The notes under the pieces were generated by a model that saw only the letters and a list, made by a program, of their open reading frames with translations, was not told where the DNA came from and did not search any database. Source: JAAEPI01 sp965212145 (GTDB lineage Bacteria > Bacteroidota > Bacteroidia > Cytophagales > Cyclobacteriaceae). From it: a stretch of 64,000 nt of DNA. Location: the NCBI GenBank assembly GCA_965212145.1, contig CBDBUY010000003.1:1-64000 (forward strand). Reading direction: 5' to 3'. The position numbers and the translations under genes are program-made. Below are positions 1 through 9,357 of the stretch, in pieces. Within the stretch, counting starts at the first letter, position 1. Each line of letters begins with the position of its first letter.

Positions 1-1608
1 AGTGATTTCAGCTTTTTTCGCAAGGATTTAATGGTTAGTTCTCCAATTTTATAACTCACAGCTTGTCCCGGCCATCCAATGTATCGGTCGATCTCTGTAT
101 TCACTTCATGGAGTGATAGTGCCGTATTATCAGCCATGAATTTGACAGCTTCTTCTCTGGTCCATCCTTTATAATGAATCCCGACATCCACGACCAATCG
201 ACATGCTCGCCACATTTCGTACGTGTATCTGCCAAACCACTCGTATGGGGTCTCATAAATGCCCATTTCTTCTCCTAGAAACTCTGAGTACAGTCCCCAG
301 CCTTCACCAAACGCGCTGATGTAGTAGTTTTTTCTAAATTCAGGTAAATCTTCCAATTCAGCAGCCATCATGATCTGGAGATGGTGCCCAGGAACGGCTT
401 CATGAAGGCTGAGTGCTGGAAGCGTGTAAAGAGGACGACTTGGTAGATTATATGTGTTGACCCAGTACGTTCCGGGTTTGTTGTTTTTACGATCTCCGGG
501 TACATACCTGCCACCTGTGTAGGTCGGAGCAATGTTGTCGGGAACGGGTGCAACGGTAAATGGCAATTCATACAGTTCTGAAAACAGCTTGGGCAGTTCC
601 CCCTCGGCGCGCTTACTGATCCAAGCAGCTCGGCTTAGAAGTTCTTGGGAGTAGATGCATAGAATTGTGGATCCGTCCTAAGAAATCGATAAATTCTTGA
701 AAACTGCCCTTGAAGTTCAGCTCTTCAATGATCCGGTTCATTTGACTTTTAATCCGCGCGACTTCTGGTGTCCAAGGTTGAAAACTGAATCTGGGCTCAT
801 ATTCAAGGTCGTGAAGTGTCTCACTCGGTTTTCGTAGAATTCTTTTCCATTCGCTTGCGTCAACACGCCAACTTTATCCGGAGCTGCCTTTAGGTATTTT
901 TTCTCAAAGAATGTCTTAAGGTCTTTGTAAGCCGGTTGAATGTCGTTTCGAAGTATTCTCGCGACCTCATTTCTAAATCTCGCCTTCTCGGTTTCATCAA
1001 TGTTTTCTGGGAAATTCAGAACCGGTTGATAAAAAGTATTCTTTTCCAAATCGGAAATCCACGGTTCGAGTAAATCGATAATATTTCGGACGATAACTTT
1101 CGGCACCATGATGCCCTCTTTCGTCCCTTGCGTGAGTAACTCATGTTCCTGCTTCACCACTTCAGCGAAGGTGGGCAGCCATCCTATATAAGATTGATAA
1201 TCTGCACTTGTGCTAAAGGGTAGATTGGAAAGGAAAAATACCGGAGAGCTAAAACGGCCACCCTCTGCATTAATGGTGATCAGATATCTTTTGAACTGTA
1301 CAGAGCTAATATCATCTCTAAGCTGAAGTATTTTGATTTCGAGATTAATTTTTTCTTGGATGGAGAGTTTGTCGGTCTCCAAAGATTCCAATCGGTCCAA
1401 CTGGGCTGCAAGCAAATTTGTGTTTGAGAAGAAGCTTCTTGACATCCATCACCGGAAACACGTCCGGATGGTTTCCTTCCCAGATAGGATTTTGAGTTTC
1501 GAAATTTTCCTCAATCCGGTCGATTTCAGAGAAAATATCTTCAAGTTCATTTTGAGCAAGTGCAACCACCGAAATGACAATGAACAGCAGAGAGACTGAA
1601 GTTTTCAT
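1..1608 (-). pseudogene. DUF885 family secreted protein, frame-broken, 3' end outside window
   Basis: DUF885 proteins are exported metallopeptidase-like proteins of uncertain substrate. From the ATG at 1608 there is a signal peptide (MKTSVSLLF...LAQ), then a helical domain. The C-terminal half carries the family signature HEAVPGHHLQ at about 375-405 and GEGWGLYSE shortly after. The frame breaks near 1445, 770, 668 and 645. Each time the next frame continues the expected family sequence, for example EVARIKSQMN after 770 and ELLSRAAW after 645, so the breaks look like one-base indels. Neighbouring genes are broken in the same way, which favours sequencing error over a true pseudogene. The gene runs off the left edge of the window. 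Confidence 0.8.
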
Positions 1609-1665
1609 ATGATTTTTATGATCCTCCCAATTTACATCGTTTTGCTAGATTACTCTAGAAACTAT

Positions 1666-1673
1666 TACATTCG
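1666..1673 (+). promoter_or_regulatory. Bacteroidota-type -7 promoter element
   Basis: TACATTCG fits the TAnnTTTG -7 consensus of Bacteroidota with one mismatch and lies 19 bases before the start codon of the barrel protein at 1692. Confidence 0.45.
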
Positions 1674-1691
1674 CAATCAAAATTCACTCAC

Positions 1692-2255
1692 ATGAAAAAG
1701 ATCGGACTTTCCCTTTTATTCGTTGGAGTTTTTGCATTTGTGCAAGCTCAGGAAGATGAAAAAACAGTCAAATTTCTGTTAGGTGCTGCCTTCGAGTTTG
1801 GTGGTGACGAAGTGGCGAAAGTTCTATTCACCAATGGGGATGATCAAGCAATCAGGGCCGGACAAGGTGGATCAATACACGGTGGTCTGGAGGTTGCCTT
1901 TCCAGTGTGCTGAGGAGGTTCGATTCAGAGGGTCTATCGGATATAAATATGTGACCACTTCGGCAGAAAACGCAAACATCACTTTAACGAGAATCCCTTT
2001 GCATGCCTCATTGAATTATGTCATTCAAGATGCCGTGCGACTCGGAGTGGGCGTTGCGGCGCATCAAAATCAATTCAAATTCAAGGCGGATGGACTAGGT
2101 GATGATTTTGAGTTTAAAAGCACGGCCGGACCGATGTTCGAAGTGGCTTATAAATGGTTTGGATTGGTTTACACATCCATGAATTACGAGGATGAGAATC
2201 CGGAACCACCTATGACGCCAGCTCTTTCGGTTTTACTTTCTACGGAACATTCTAA
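1692..2255 (+). pseudogene. Small outer-membrane beta-barrel protein, frame-broken
   Basis: A signal peptide (MKKIGLSLLFVGVFAFVQAQ) is followed by alternating hydrophobic/polar strands typical of a small porin-like barrel of about 185 residues. No specific function is recognisable. The frame breaks near 1910 (AFPV to EEVRFRGS) and again near 2195-2205. In the third frame the protein would end YDASSFGFTFYGTF with a stop at 2255, a good barrel terminus with a final aromatic residue. The two shifts match the run of indels in the first 2.6 kb, so the gene is probably intact in the organism. Confidence 0.65.
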
Positions 2256-2315
2256 GCAAGTCTCTGTTTAGAAGCTCAGGGGTAACCAAGGTCGCATTCC
2301 TGCGTTACAGGAGAC

Positions 2316-2499
2316 ATGAAACTACTGCTTTGGTTTATTCTCTTGATACTATGCTGGCCTATTGCTCTGACGATAGCCATGCTATACCCGATTCTTTGGC
2401 TTCTTGCTTTGCCATTTAGAATCCTCGGGTTTTGCCGTTGAAGGATTGTTGGAATTTATTAAAGCGCTCTTCTTGCTTCCAGCCCGAATGCTCCGCTAA
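2316..2499 (+). pseudogene. Small hydrophobic membrane protein, frame-broken
   Basis: The ATG at 2316 has a purine-rich ACAGGAGA stretch just upstream. It opens a very hydrophobic reading frame (MKLLLWFILLILCWPIALTI) that would give a peptide of about 60 residues with one or two membrane segments and the C-terminus LLPARMLR. The frame is broken at 2426-2430 in a run of four T; with three T it reads through to the TAA at 2497-2499. That stop overlaps the restored stop of the convergent SulP gene. Function unknown. Confidence 0.5.
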
Positions 2500-2505
2500 A
2501 CCTCT

Positions 2506-4113
2506 TTATCCAGCAAATCGGTCACCACGTGATAACGATCGTGGATCGTCCACCGATGAGGTGATAACCTCGCCAAAACTTGGATCCGCTTTCAACATCA
2601 ATTTTTTACACTCGGGACTGAGGTGAATCAGCTGCAACTTCTTCCCAGCGGATAAATATTTGGCGGCCAAATTACTCAACGCCTCCACACCAGAGTGATC
2701 CGACACTCGGGATTCCATGAAGTCAATTTCCACCTGATCAGGATCATCTGTTACGTCAAACTTGCCGTTAAAAGCTTGGACCGAACCGAAGAATAGCGGC
2801 CCCCAGATTTCGTAAACTTTGGTGCCGTCTTCTTTTAATCTTTTCCGTGCTCGAATCATCGTGGCGTTCTTCCAGGCAAACACCAATGCCGACATGATCA
2901 CACCCACGAACACGGCAATCGCCAAGTCCTGCCACACAGTAACCACGGATACTGTAATCAAAACAAATGCGTCCGATTTCGGGATTTTATTGATGATGCG
3001 GAAACTACTCCACGCAAACGTGCCAATGACGACCATGAACATGACGCCAACCAGTGCAGCGATTGGAATTTGCTCAATCAATGGAGCACCAAAAAGAATA
3101 AAGCAAAGCAGAGCTACTGCTGCTACCAATCCCGACAATCGACCTCTTCCCCCGGAGTTGATGTTGATGATAGACTGCCCGATCATGGCACATCCACCCA
3201 TTCCACCAAAAAGCCCGTTCAGCATATTGGCACCACCTTGTGCCAAACACTCTCTATTTCCACTCCCTCTTGTTTCAGTTAATTCATCTACCAAATTGAG
3301 CGTCATTAATGATTCTATTAAACCTACGGCCGCAAGTAAAAAAGCCGTGGAAATCACTAGTCCCCAATGCCCATCCATGGTATGTATAATATCGAAAATG
3401 CCCGCCTGAAAAGTGGGCAGTGAACCTTCCAAACCAGTCCCTCCACCATCAAGAATAAATGAGCCAACGGTGCTGACATTTAATCCACCAAAAATGGTAA
3501 TCCCTGCCACGACAATGATGGCAATCAAGGCCGCTGGTAATTTCTTGGTCAGCTTGGGTAGGAAAAACATGATGGCCATGGTAAGTGAAACGAGCCCAAT
3601 CATCATATAAAGCTCCGAGCCCTGAATCCATTTGGTCACGTCGTTTTCGGTTGACATGAACATGCTCAGCTGAGACAAGAAAATCACGATAGCCAGTCCA
3701 TTGACAAAGCCCATCATCACTGGATGAGGGATGAGGCGAACAAATTTCCCGAGACGCAATACCCCGGCCAACATCTGAAATGCTCCAACGATCAAAAGTG
3801 TGATAAAGAGCCATTGCAAGCCGAGATTATTGATTGGGTTGGATAGGTTGTCCCCAACCAGATTACCCTGCTGGATCAGGTGAACCATCACCACCGCCAT
3901 GGCTCCAGTCGCTCCTGAGATCATTCCTGGTCGGCCACCGAACAATGCGGTGACTATCCCCATCATGAAGGCACCATACAATCCTACTAGCGGATCTATG
4001 CCCGCCACAAACGCGAAAGCAACCGCCTCGGGAACCAATGCAAGTGCAACGGTAAGACCAGAGAAAATATCGTCTTTTGGGTTGAAAGTGAAGTTGTTAA
4101 GTAGCTTCTTCAT
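2506..4113 (-). CDS. SulP family anion transporter with STAS domain
   Basis: SulP proteins carry sulfate, bicarbonate or other anions across the inner membrane. I chose the start MKKLLNNFTF at 4113 because it leads directly into the first membrane block; an ATG at 4245 would add about 44 residues of unlikely sequence. The protein shows the SulP core (SGLTVALALVPEAVAFAF, GLYGAF, a series of membrane helices) and a C-terminal STAS domain (DFMESRVSDHSGVEAL). The last residues are out of frame: an extra T near 2540 replaces the expected ending YHVVTDLLDKEV, whose stop would fall at 2496. The transported ion cannot be told from sequence. Confidence 0.9.
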   Translation of the reverse strand: MKKLLNNFTFNPKDDIFSGLTVALALVPEAVAFAFVAGIDPLVGLYGAFMMGIVTALFGGRPGMISGATGAMAVVMVHLIQQGNLVGDNLSNPINNLGLQWLFITLLIVGAFQMLAGVLRLGKFVRLIPHPVMMGFVNGLAIVIFLSQLSMFMSTENDVTKWIQGSELYMMIGLVSLTMAIMFFLPKLTKKLPAALIAIIVVAGITIFGGLNVSTVGSFILDGGGTGLEGSLPTFQAGIFDIIHTMDGHWGLVISTAFLLAAVGLIESLMTLNLVDELTETRGSGNRECLAQGGANMLNGLFGGMGGCAMIGQSIININSGGRGRLSGLVAAVALLCFILFGAPLIEQIPIAALVGVMFMVVIGTFAWSSFRIINKIPKSDAFVLITVSVVTVWQDLAIAVFVGVIMSALVFAWKNATMIRARKRLKEDGTKVYEIWGPLFFGSVQAFNGKFDVTDDPDQVEIDFMESRVSDHSGVEALSNLAAKYLSAGKKLQLIHLSPECKKLMLKADPSFGEVITSSVDDPRSLSRGDRFAG

Positions 4114-4291
4114 GGACTGTCTTTGCTGAAAAAAGTGGCGAAGATAGATGATGTTGATGTATGGTGTAGAAGAAACTTCGAAGGAGTTTGGTGTGGGAGT
4201 TATTGAACATGACCCTTTCAGAAAAATTTTACGTCGGCTGTCCATTTAGAGCATCTAGAATCGTTATCTTATCAAACCATAAAAACAAACC

Positions 4292-4897
4292 ATGAAAAAG
4301 ATTTTTACATTGTTCATTGCCCTGATCATGATTTCAGGGAGCGTGCTGGCTCAGGGAATTTCCAAAGAGGAACGAAAGAAAGCCCTGATGAGCTTGAAGG
4401 ATTCACAAGCGGAGCTACTGGAAACAATCAAAGGCTTAAGTGCTAATCAGCTGAACTTCAAGCCCGCTGAAGATGCCTGGTCAATCGCAGAATGTGTCGA
4501 GCATATTGCCATTTCTGAGAAGAACATTTTCGGCATTGTGGAAATGACGCTGCAACAACCCGCAGATCCAGCTCGGCGATCTGAAGTTAATATGACCGAC
4601 GATCAGGTTGTGGGATTGATCAGCAGCCGAGAGCGAAAGGTAAAAACCAGAGAGGAGTTTGAGCCGACCAACAGTTTTGGATCATACGAGGAGACTTTGG
4701 ACGCATTTGTTTCCAGACGTAAGGACAACATGAAGTTTGTGAAAACGACAGACGAGGATCTCAGAAATCGATACTTCGAATTTCCTTTTGGGTTGGTAGA
4801 CAGCTATCAGGTTGTTTTGTTTATGTCTGGTCATACAGTCAGACACACCAAGCAGATTAAGGAGATTCTTGAGAGCGGAGATTTTCCGAGTTCATAA
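4292..4897 (+). CDS. Exported DinB-like superfamily protein
   Basis: A signal peptide (MKKIFTLFIALIMISGSVLAQ) precedes a four-helix DinB-like domain of about 180 residues. DinB-like proteins are metal-binding helical bundles, some with thiol-transferase activity. Two metal-ligand regions are visible: CVEHIAISE around residue 70 and SGHTVRHTKQI near residue 180, with the histidines expected as ligands. The export signal is a variation seen in several Bacteroidota. The gene stands alone between SulP and hemolysin III and shares a terminator with the latter. Enzyme activity not predictable. Confidence 0.8.
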   Translation: MKKIFTLFIALIMISGSVLAQGISKEERKKALMSLKDSQAELLETIKGLSANQLNFKPAEDAWSIAECVEHIAISEKNIFGIVEMTLQQPADPARRSEVNMTDDQVVGLISSRERKVKTREEFEPTNSFGSYEETLDAFVSRRKDNMKFVKTTDEDLRNRYFEFPFGLVDSYQVVLFMSGHTVRHTKQIKEILESGDFPSS

Positions 4898-4916
4898 GAA
4901 TGAATCAAAGAAAAAT

Positions 4917-4950
4917 AAAAAACCCGAGCGCTTCGCTTTCGGGTTTTTTA
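4917..4950. terminator. Bidirectional rho-independent terminator
   Basis: The stem pairs AACCCGA (4921-4927) with TCGGGTT (4939-4945). It is flanked by an A-run on the left and a T-run on the right, so it can stop transcripts from both the DinB-like gene and the convergent hemolysin III gene. Confidence 0.8.
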
Positions 4951-5556
4951 TTGAATTGAAAGGTACACGCCGTACCAGTGAGATAACGCTCCACCGAGCA
5001 CAAACAGATGCCAGATGGCATGGTGATATTCATACCTTTTCCATAGGTAAAACAGCGTGCCTACCGTGTAAAAAACTCCTCCGATTCCTATCCAGATGAG
5101 AATTTGCGTGGGTATCAATTCCAGAAAATCACCAATGGCAAAAATGGCCATCCAGCCCATGATCAGGTAGATGATGGTGGAGACCACTTTGAACCTACCT
5201 GTGAAGAATATTTTCAGAATGGAACCAACCAGCACACAACCCCATAGGATTTCCAGGATTAAGGCGCCACGGGAATTGTTCATAAATTCAATGATGAAAG
5301 CGGTGTAGGTTCCGGCAATCAGGCAATAGATGCTAATGTGATCTACGACTCTCCATTTGCGTTTTTGGTTTTCATCAGCGTGCCAGTGATAGATAGAGGA
5401 GGCTGACAACATGAAGATAAATGTCAGCGAAAAAACCAGAGTAGCCCAACTACCTCCCAGCGATTGCAGCAATGGTAATCCGATGATCCCGAAGAGAGCT
5501 CCGGGAGCGTGTGTGAGAACATTGGCTCGCTCCAATTTTGAAAGATTTTTTAGCAC
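4948..5556 (-). CDS. Hemolysin III / PAQR family membrane protein
   Basis: This is a seven-helix inner-membrane protein of the hemolysin III (YqfA/TrhA) branch of the PAQR superfamily. Visible family motifs are SSIYHWH near residue 55, DHISIY near residue 72, and the C-terminal HAIWHLFVLGGALSHWYGVY, which supply the conserved metal-binding histidines and aspartate. Length (202 residues) is usual for the family. Proposed roles include membrane-energetics homeostasis; haemolytic activity should not be assumed. It is transcribed divergently from etfB. Confidence 0.9.
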   Translation of the reverse strand: MLKNLSKLERANVLTHAPGALFGIIGLPLLQSLGGSWATLVFSLTFIFMLSASSIYHWHADENQKRKWRVVDHISIYCLIAGTYTAFIIEFMNNSRGALILEILWGCVLVGSILKIFFTGRFKVVSTIIYLIMGWMAIFAIGDFLELIPTQILIWIGIGGVFYTVGTLFYLWKRYEYHHAIWHLFVLGGALSHWYGVYLSIQ

Positions 5557-5624
5557 AACGCGAAGCTAGCATTTTATGTCAGGGATCGAGCTTAATGCTA
5601 GTCGCATTCGCCCAAAGATTTTAC

Positions 5625-5632
5625 TAACTTCG
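5625..5632 (+). promoter_or_regulatory. Probable -7 promoter element of the etf operon
   Basis: TAACTTCG differs at one position from TAnnTTTG and lies 41 bases before the etfB start codon. Confidence 0.45.
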
Positions 5633-5673
5633 CACCCCAATTCGAATACGTTTTAAACTCAGATTCTGACAAA

Positions 5674-6411
5674 ATGAAGATACTTGTTTGCATCACGCAT
5701 GTGCCGGATACCACATCCAAAATTGCGTTTACGGATAACAACACCAAGTTTGACAAAAATGGTGTCCAGTACATCATCGGCCCATACGATGATTATGCGT
5801 TGGCTAGAGCAGTGGAATTGAAAGAGGCCACTAATGGAACCATCACTGTGCTGAATGTTGGAGAAGCTGAAACTGAGCCGACGATAAGAAAAGCTTTGGC
5901 GATAGGAGCAGATGACGCCATTCGTGTAAATGCGTTCCCCGAGGATGCATTTTTTGTAGCTAAACAGATTGCCAAAATCGCTCAGGAAAATTCTTACGAT
6001 TTGATTTTGATGGGTCGTGAATCTATTGATTTCAACGGCGGTCAGGTACACGGAATGGTCGGTGAAATGCTTGGAATTCCTTCACTTTCTCCTGTGATGA
6101 CATTGGACATTGAGGGAAGTACTGCGAAGATGACTCGTGAAATCGAAGGAGGAAAAGAATATGTGGAGGCTGATCTTCCATTGGTTCTCGGATGTCAGGA
6201 GCCAATCGCTGAATGGAAAATACCCAACATGAGAGGAATCATGTCAGCGAGAACCAAACCGCTCAACGTAGTGGATCCAAGCAGTGATGAGCCGGCGACT
6301 ACCGTCGACAACTTCGAATTGCCACCAGCGAAAAGCGGAGTGAAAATGATCGATGCAGATAACATCGACGAGTTAGTTAATCTATTGAAAAACGAAGCAA
6401 AAGTTATTTAA
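5674..6411 (+). CDS. etfB: Electron transfer flavoprotein beta subunit
   Basis: The EtfAB heterodimer takes electrons from acyl-CoA and other flavin dehydrogenases and passes them to ETF:quinone oxidoreductase. This 245-residue subunit shows the family start MKILVCITHVPDTTSKI, the AMP-binding/ETF beta fold, and the signature around LPLVLGCQEPIAEWKIPNMRGIM near residues 168-190. It is the first gene of a tight operon: etfA begins two bases after its stop, followed by the DUF151 protein and the nucleoside transporter. The acyl-CoA-linked role fits the CoA-mutase genes further along the window. Confidence 0.95.
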   Translation: MKILVCITHVPDTTSKIAFTDNNTKFDKNGVQYIIGPYDDYALARAVELKEATNGTITVLNVGEAETEPTIRKALAIGADDAIRVNAFPEDAFFVAKQIAKIAQENSYDLILMGRESIDFNGGQVHGMVGEMLGIPSLSPVMTLDIEGSTAKMTREIEGGKEYVEADLPLVLGCQEPIAEWKIPNMRGIMSARTKPLNVVDPSSDEPATTVDNFELPPAKSGVKMIDADNIDELVNLLKNEAKVI

Positions 6412-6412
6412 G

Positions 6413-7354
6413 ATGTCAGCACTTGTATTTGTAGAACTAGACGAAGGAAAAGTAAAGAAATCCTCATTGGAGGCGGTGAGCTACGCAAAGGAAGTTGCTG
6501 GCGATGCAACCGCAATCGTTTTTGGAAACATGGAAGACGCTGACGCGATCGGTGCTGCCGGCGCTTCCAAAGTACTTCATGTAACGGACGAAAAACTAGC
6601 CACACCGAATATCATGGCATATTCATCTGCCATCGCAGAGGCCATGAATGCAGGCGATCATAACATGTTGGTTTTGGCGAAAAGCTCTCTTGGTGACCCG
6701 GTTTCAGCCAGAGTGGCGATCAAAGTGAATGCTGCCTTGGCGGCCAACGTCAGTGAAGTGCTATCAGGTGACATGGTCAAGACAAGCATTTACACAGGTA
6801 AGGCTTTTGCCAACACGAAATTGAGTGGAGAGAAAAAAATCATTTCCATCAAGAAGAATGCAATTGAAATCAAAACAGATGGCGGTTCTGCCTCGGTGGA
6901 AATATTCTCACCGGCTATCAATGATGGCGATTTCAAAGTGACAGTGACTAAGACCGAAAAGGCTGAGGGTGATGTCTTGTTGCCGGAGGCTGATATCGTG
7001 GTATCAGGCGGACGAGGATTGAAAGGCCCGGAAAACTGGGGGATGATAGAAGAGCTGGCCAAAACCCTTGGTGCAGCAACCGGTTGTTCAAAGCCTGTAT
7101 CAGACATGGACTGGAGACCTCACCACGAGCACGTTGGGCAGACAGGGATCAAGGTAAGCCCGAGCTTATACATTGCCGTTGCAATTTCTGGAGCTATTCA
7201 GCATTTGGCAGGAGTGAACTCGTCAAAATTCATTGTAGTGATTAACAAGGATCCGGAAGCACCATTTTTCAAAGCAGCCGATTACGGCATAGTGGGGGAT
7301 GCTTTCGAAATTGTACCTAAATTAACCGAGGCAATTAAGGCACAGCAGGGATAA
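6413..7354 (+). CDS. etfA: Electron transfer flavoprotein alpha subunit
   Basis: This is the partner of EtfB; it binds the redox-active FAD. The 313-residue protein has an N-terminal ETF domain (ALVFVELDEGKVKKSSLEAV) and the C-terminal FAD-binding domain with VVSGGRGLKG near residue 195, GCSKPVSDMDW, QTGIKVSPSLYIAVAISGAIQH and INKDPEAPFF, all classic EtfA motifs. It starts two bases after etfB and ends directly against the next start codon, so the operon is translationally tight. Confidence 0.96.
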   Translation: MSALVFVELDEGKVKKSSLEAVSYAKEVAGDATAIVFGNMEDADAIGAAGASKVLHVTDEKLATPNIMAYSSAIAEAMNAGDHNMLVLAKSSLGDPVSARVAIKVNAALAANVSEVLSGDMVKTSIYTGKAFANTKLSGEKKIISIKKNAIEIKTDGGSASVEIFSPAINDGDFKVTVTKTEKAEGDVLLPEADIVVSGGRGLKGPENWGMIEELAKTLGAATGCSKPVSDMDWRPHHEHVGQTGIKVSPSLYIAVAISGAIQHLAGVNSSKFIVVINKDPEAPFFKAADYGIVGDAFEIVPKLTEAIKAQQG

Positions 7355-7948
7355 ATGGCATCTGAAAAAATACAGCTGGAAATACTGGGACTGTCCTCGA
7401 GTCAATCCCAATCCGGTTCGTTTGCGCTGGTATTGGGCGAGGTTGGAGGTAGTCGACGGCTGCCCATCATCATTGGTATGTTTGAAGCTCAGGCCATTGC
7501 CATTGAGATTGAGGATATCACTCCGAATCGTCCGATGACACATGATCTTTTCAAGTCTTTCAGTGTAGAATTTGACATTCAGATTGAGGAGATTGTTATC
7601 TCAGACCTCAAAGAAGGGGTATTCTTCGGCCGAATCGTGTGTACTCAAAATGGGAAGACCATTGAGATAGATGCGCGACCTTCGGATGCGATTGCGATTG
7701 GACTTAGATTCAACGTAAACATTTACACTTACGAGAACATTCTGACAGAAGCAGGTATTGTCTTGACCGAGGAGAACGATGAAATTGTTACGGTGGAAGA
7801 GGCCGTTGCATCGGGAGATGAACTAAACCCTAAGAAGATTGAGGATCTGCCTACGGAGAAGCTCAAAGAAATGCTTAATGATGCTTTGAAAGCGGAAGAT
7901 TACGAGCGAGCCGCGAAAATCCGCGACGAAATAAACCGAAGAAATTAA
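7355..7948 (+). CDS. Bifunctional nuclease family protein (DUF151) with UvrB/UvrC motif
   Basis: The first 135 or so residues form a DUF151 domain (LPIIIGMFEAQAIAIEIE, HDLFKSF, IDARPSDAIAIGLRFNVNIYT). The C-terminus (LKEMLNDALKAEDYERAAKIRDEINRRN) is a UVR motif like those of UvrB, UvrC and McsA. Related plant proteins have RNase and DNase activity; the bacterial role is unclear. It begins one base after the etfA stop and its own TAA shares its final base with the next ATG (7948), a gene order I know from other Bacteroidota. Confidence 0.88.
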   Translation: MASEKIQLEILGLSSSQSQSGSFALVLGEVGGSRRLPIIIGMFEAQAIAIEIEDITPNRPMTHDLFKSFSVEFDIQIEEIVISDLKEGVFFGRIVCTQNGKTIEIDARPSDAIAIGLRFNVNIYTYENILTEAGIVLTEENDEIVTVEEAVASGDELNPKKIEDLPTEKLKEMLNDALKAEDYERAAKIRDEINRRN

Positions 7949-9261
7949 TGGAATACTTACGGGCGATACTTGGCTTGGCCGTGCTGGTGGGCATTGGCTA
8001 TTTGTTTTCGAATAATAAGAAAAAGGTCAAGTGGCGCATCGTGTGGGCTGGGTTGCTAATTCAAATTGTCTTCGGGTTGCTTATCGGATACGTTCCGTTT
8101 GTGGAGCGACTTTTCGGAATGGTCAGCGAAGCATTTGTGACCTTCCTGAATTTCTCCCTAAATGGGGCTGAGTTTCTTTATGGGGATTTGGCCAAAAACA
8201 ATGTTGGAAATCCTGACGTCAAGCATAGTTTAGGATTTTTGTTCGTATTCCAGGCACTACCGACGGTTATCTTCTTTTCATCGGTCACGGCCGGATTGTA
8301 TTACTTAGGAGTTCTGCAGCGCATTGTTTGGGTCTTTGCATGGGTGATGACCAAAGCAATGAAGCTGTCCGGAGCAGAAAGCCTCTCTGCGGCTGGGAAC
8401 ATTTTCCTAGGGCAAACTGAGGCTCCACTTTTGGTACGCCCATTCATCCCCAAAATGACTCAGTCAGAGCTTAACTGCCTTATGGTGGGTGGAATGGCTA
8501 CTATAGCGGGGAGTGTTTTGGGTGCTTTCGTTTCCTTTCTTGGTGGAGGTGACCCTGTTGAACAGGCGCGCTTTGCTACTTATTTGTTGAGTGCATCCAT
8601 CATGAATGCGCCAGCGGCCATCATCATGGCCAAGTTGTTCTTGCCAGAAGAGCATCCAGAAAAAATTGACCAGTCCATGAAAGTGAGCAAAGAAGGGCTG
8701 GGAGTGAATTTCGTGGATGCACTCGCACGAGGTGCAAGTGACGGTGTTAAACTCGCTTTGAACATAGGAGGTATGTTGCTCGCTTTTATTGCAATCATTT
8801 TTGCCGTGAACTGGATCTTGGTGGATGGAATTGGGAATGTTACCGGGCTCAATGCCTGGGTGATTGCTTCCACGGATGGCGCGTTCAGCGGCTTTTCACT
8901 TCAGTACATTCTGGGACAGATTTTCAGGCCATTTGCCTTCATCATGGGCGTGGATTGGTCGGAGACTGTCAAGGTAGGATCGTTATTGGGACAGAAAATT
9001 GTGATCAATGAATTTGTCGCCTACTTGAGTCTAGCCGACATGAAAGCTGGTGACCTTCTCAGTGAAAAGTCTATCGTAATTTCCACATACGCCTTGTGCG
9101 GATTTGCCAATTTCAGTTCTATTGCCATTCAGATTGGAGGAATTGGTGGCATGGCTCCCCAACGATCAGCTGATATTTCGAGATTGGGATTCCGGGCGCT
9201 CATAGCTGCGACACTCGCGACCATGATGACTGCCACCATTGCAGGGGTGCTTCTAGTGTAG
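7948..9261 (+). CDS. nupC: Concentrative nucleoside transporter (NupC/CNT family)
   Basis: This inner-membrane ion-coupled nucleoside importer has 437 residues. CNT features are the N-terminal helix pair, a gate domain, GNIFLGQTEAPLLVRP near residue 150 (substrate site), MTQSELNCLMVGGMATIAGSVLGA, SIMNAPAAIIMAK, and the C-terminal NEFVAYLSL and CGFANFSSIAIQIGGIG blocks. It is the last gene of the etf operon, with its ATG overlapping the preceding stop. Exact nucleoside preference cannot be read. An inverted repeat AGCACT/AGTGCT follows at about 9280-9296 and may end the transcript. Confidence 0.94.
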   Translation: MEYLRAILGLAVLVGIGYLFSNNKKKVKWRIVWAGLLIQIVFGLLIGYVPFVERLFGMVSEAFVTFLNFSLNGAEFLYGDLAKNNVGNPDVKHSLGFLFVFQALPTVIFFSSVTAGLYYLGVLQRIVWVFAWVMTKAMKLSGAESLSAAGNIFLGQTEAPLLVRPFIPKMTQSELNCLMVGGMATIAGSVLGAFVSFLGGGDPVEQARFATYLLSASIMNAPAAIIMAKLFLPEEHPEKIDQSMKVSKEGLGVNFVDALARGASDGVKLALNIGGMLLAFIAIIFAVNWILVDGIGNVTGLNAWVIASTDGAFSGFSLQYILGQIFRPFAFIMGVDWSETVKVGSLLGQKIVINEFVAYLSLADMKAGDLLSEKSIVISTYALCGFANFSSIAIQIGGIGGMAPQRSADISRLGFRALIAATLATMMTATIAGVLLV

Positions 9262-9357
9262 AAGTGTTATCGAGTGTTAAGCACTGTTAAGTGCTGTTAG
9301 GATAATTTTTTGATCGTTTTGGATTGCTTAGAATTGAACTAATCAAATTCAACGATC

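Noticed and set aside
4114..4245. Longer N-terminus for the SulP transporter
   Set aside because: The added residues are not transporter-like, and the usual N-terminus starts at MKKLLNNF (4113).
9262..9357. Small repeat array of GTGTTA/CTGTTA strings after nupC
   Set aside because: Only a few short, imperfect copies, best read as the AGCACT/AGTGCT hairpin of a weak terminator.
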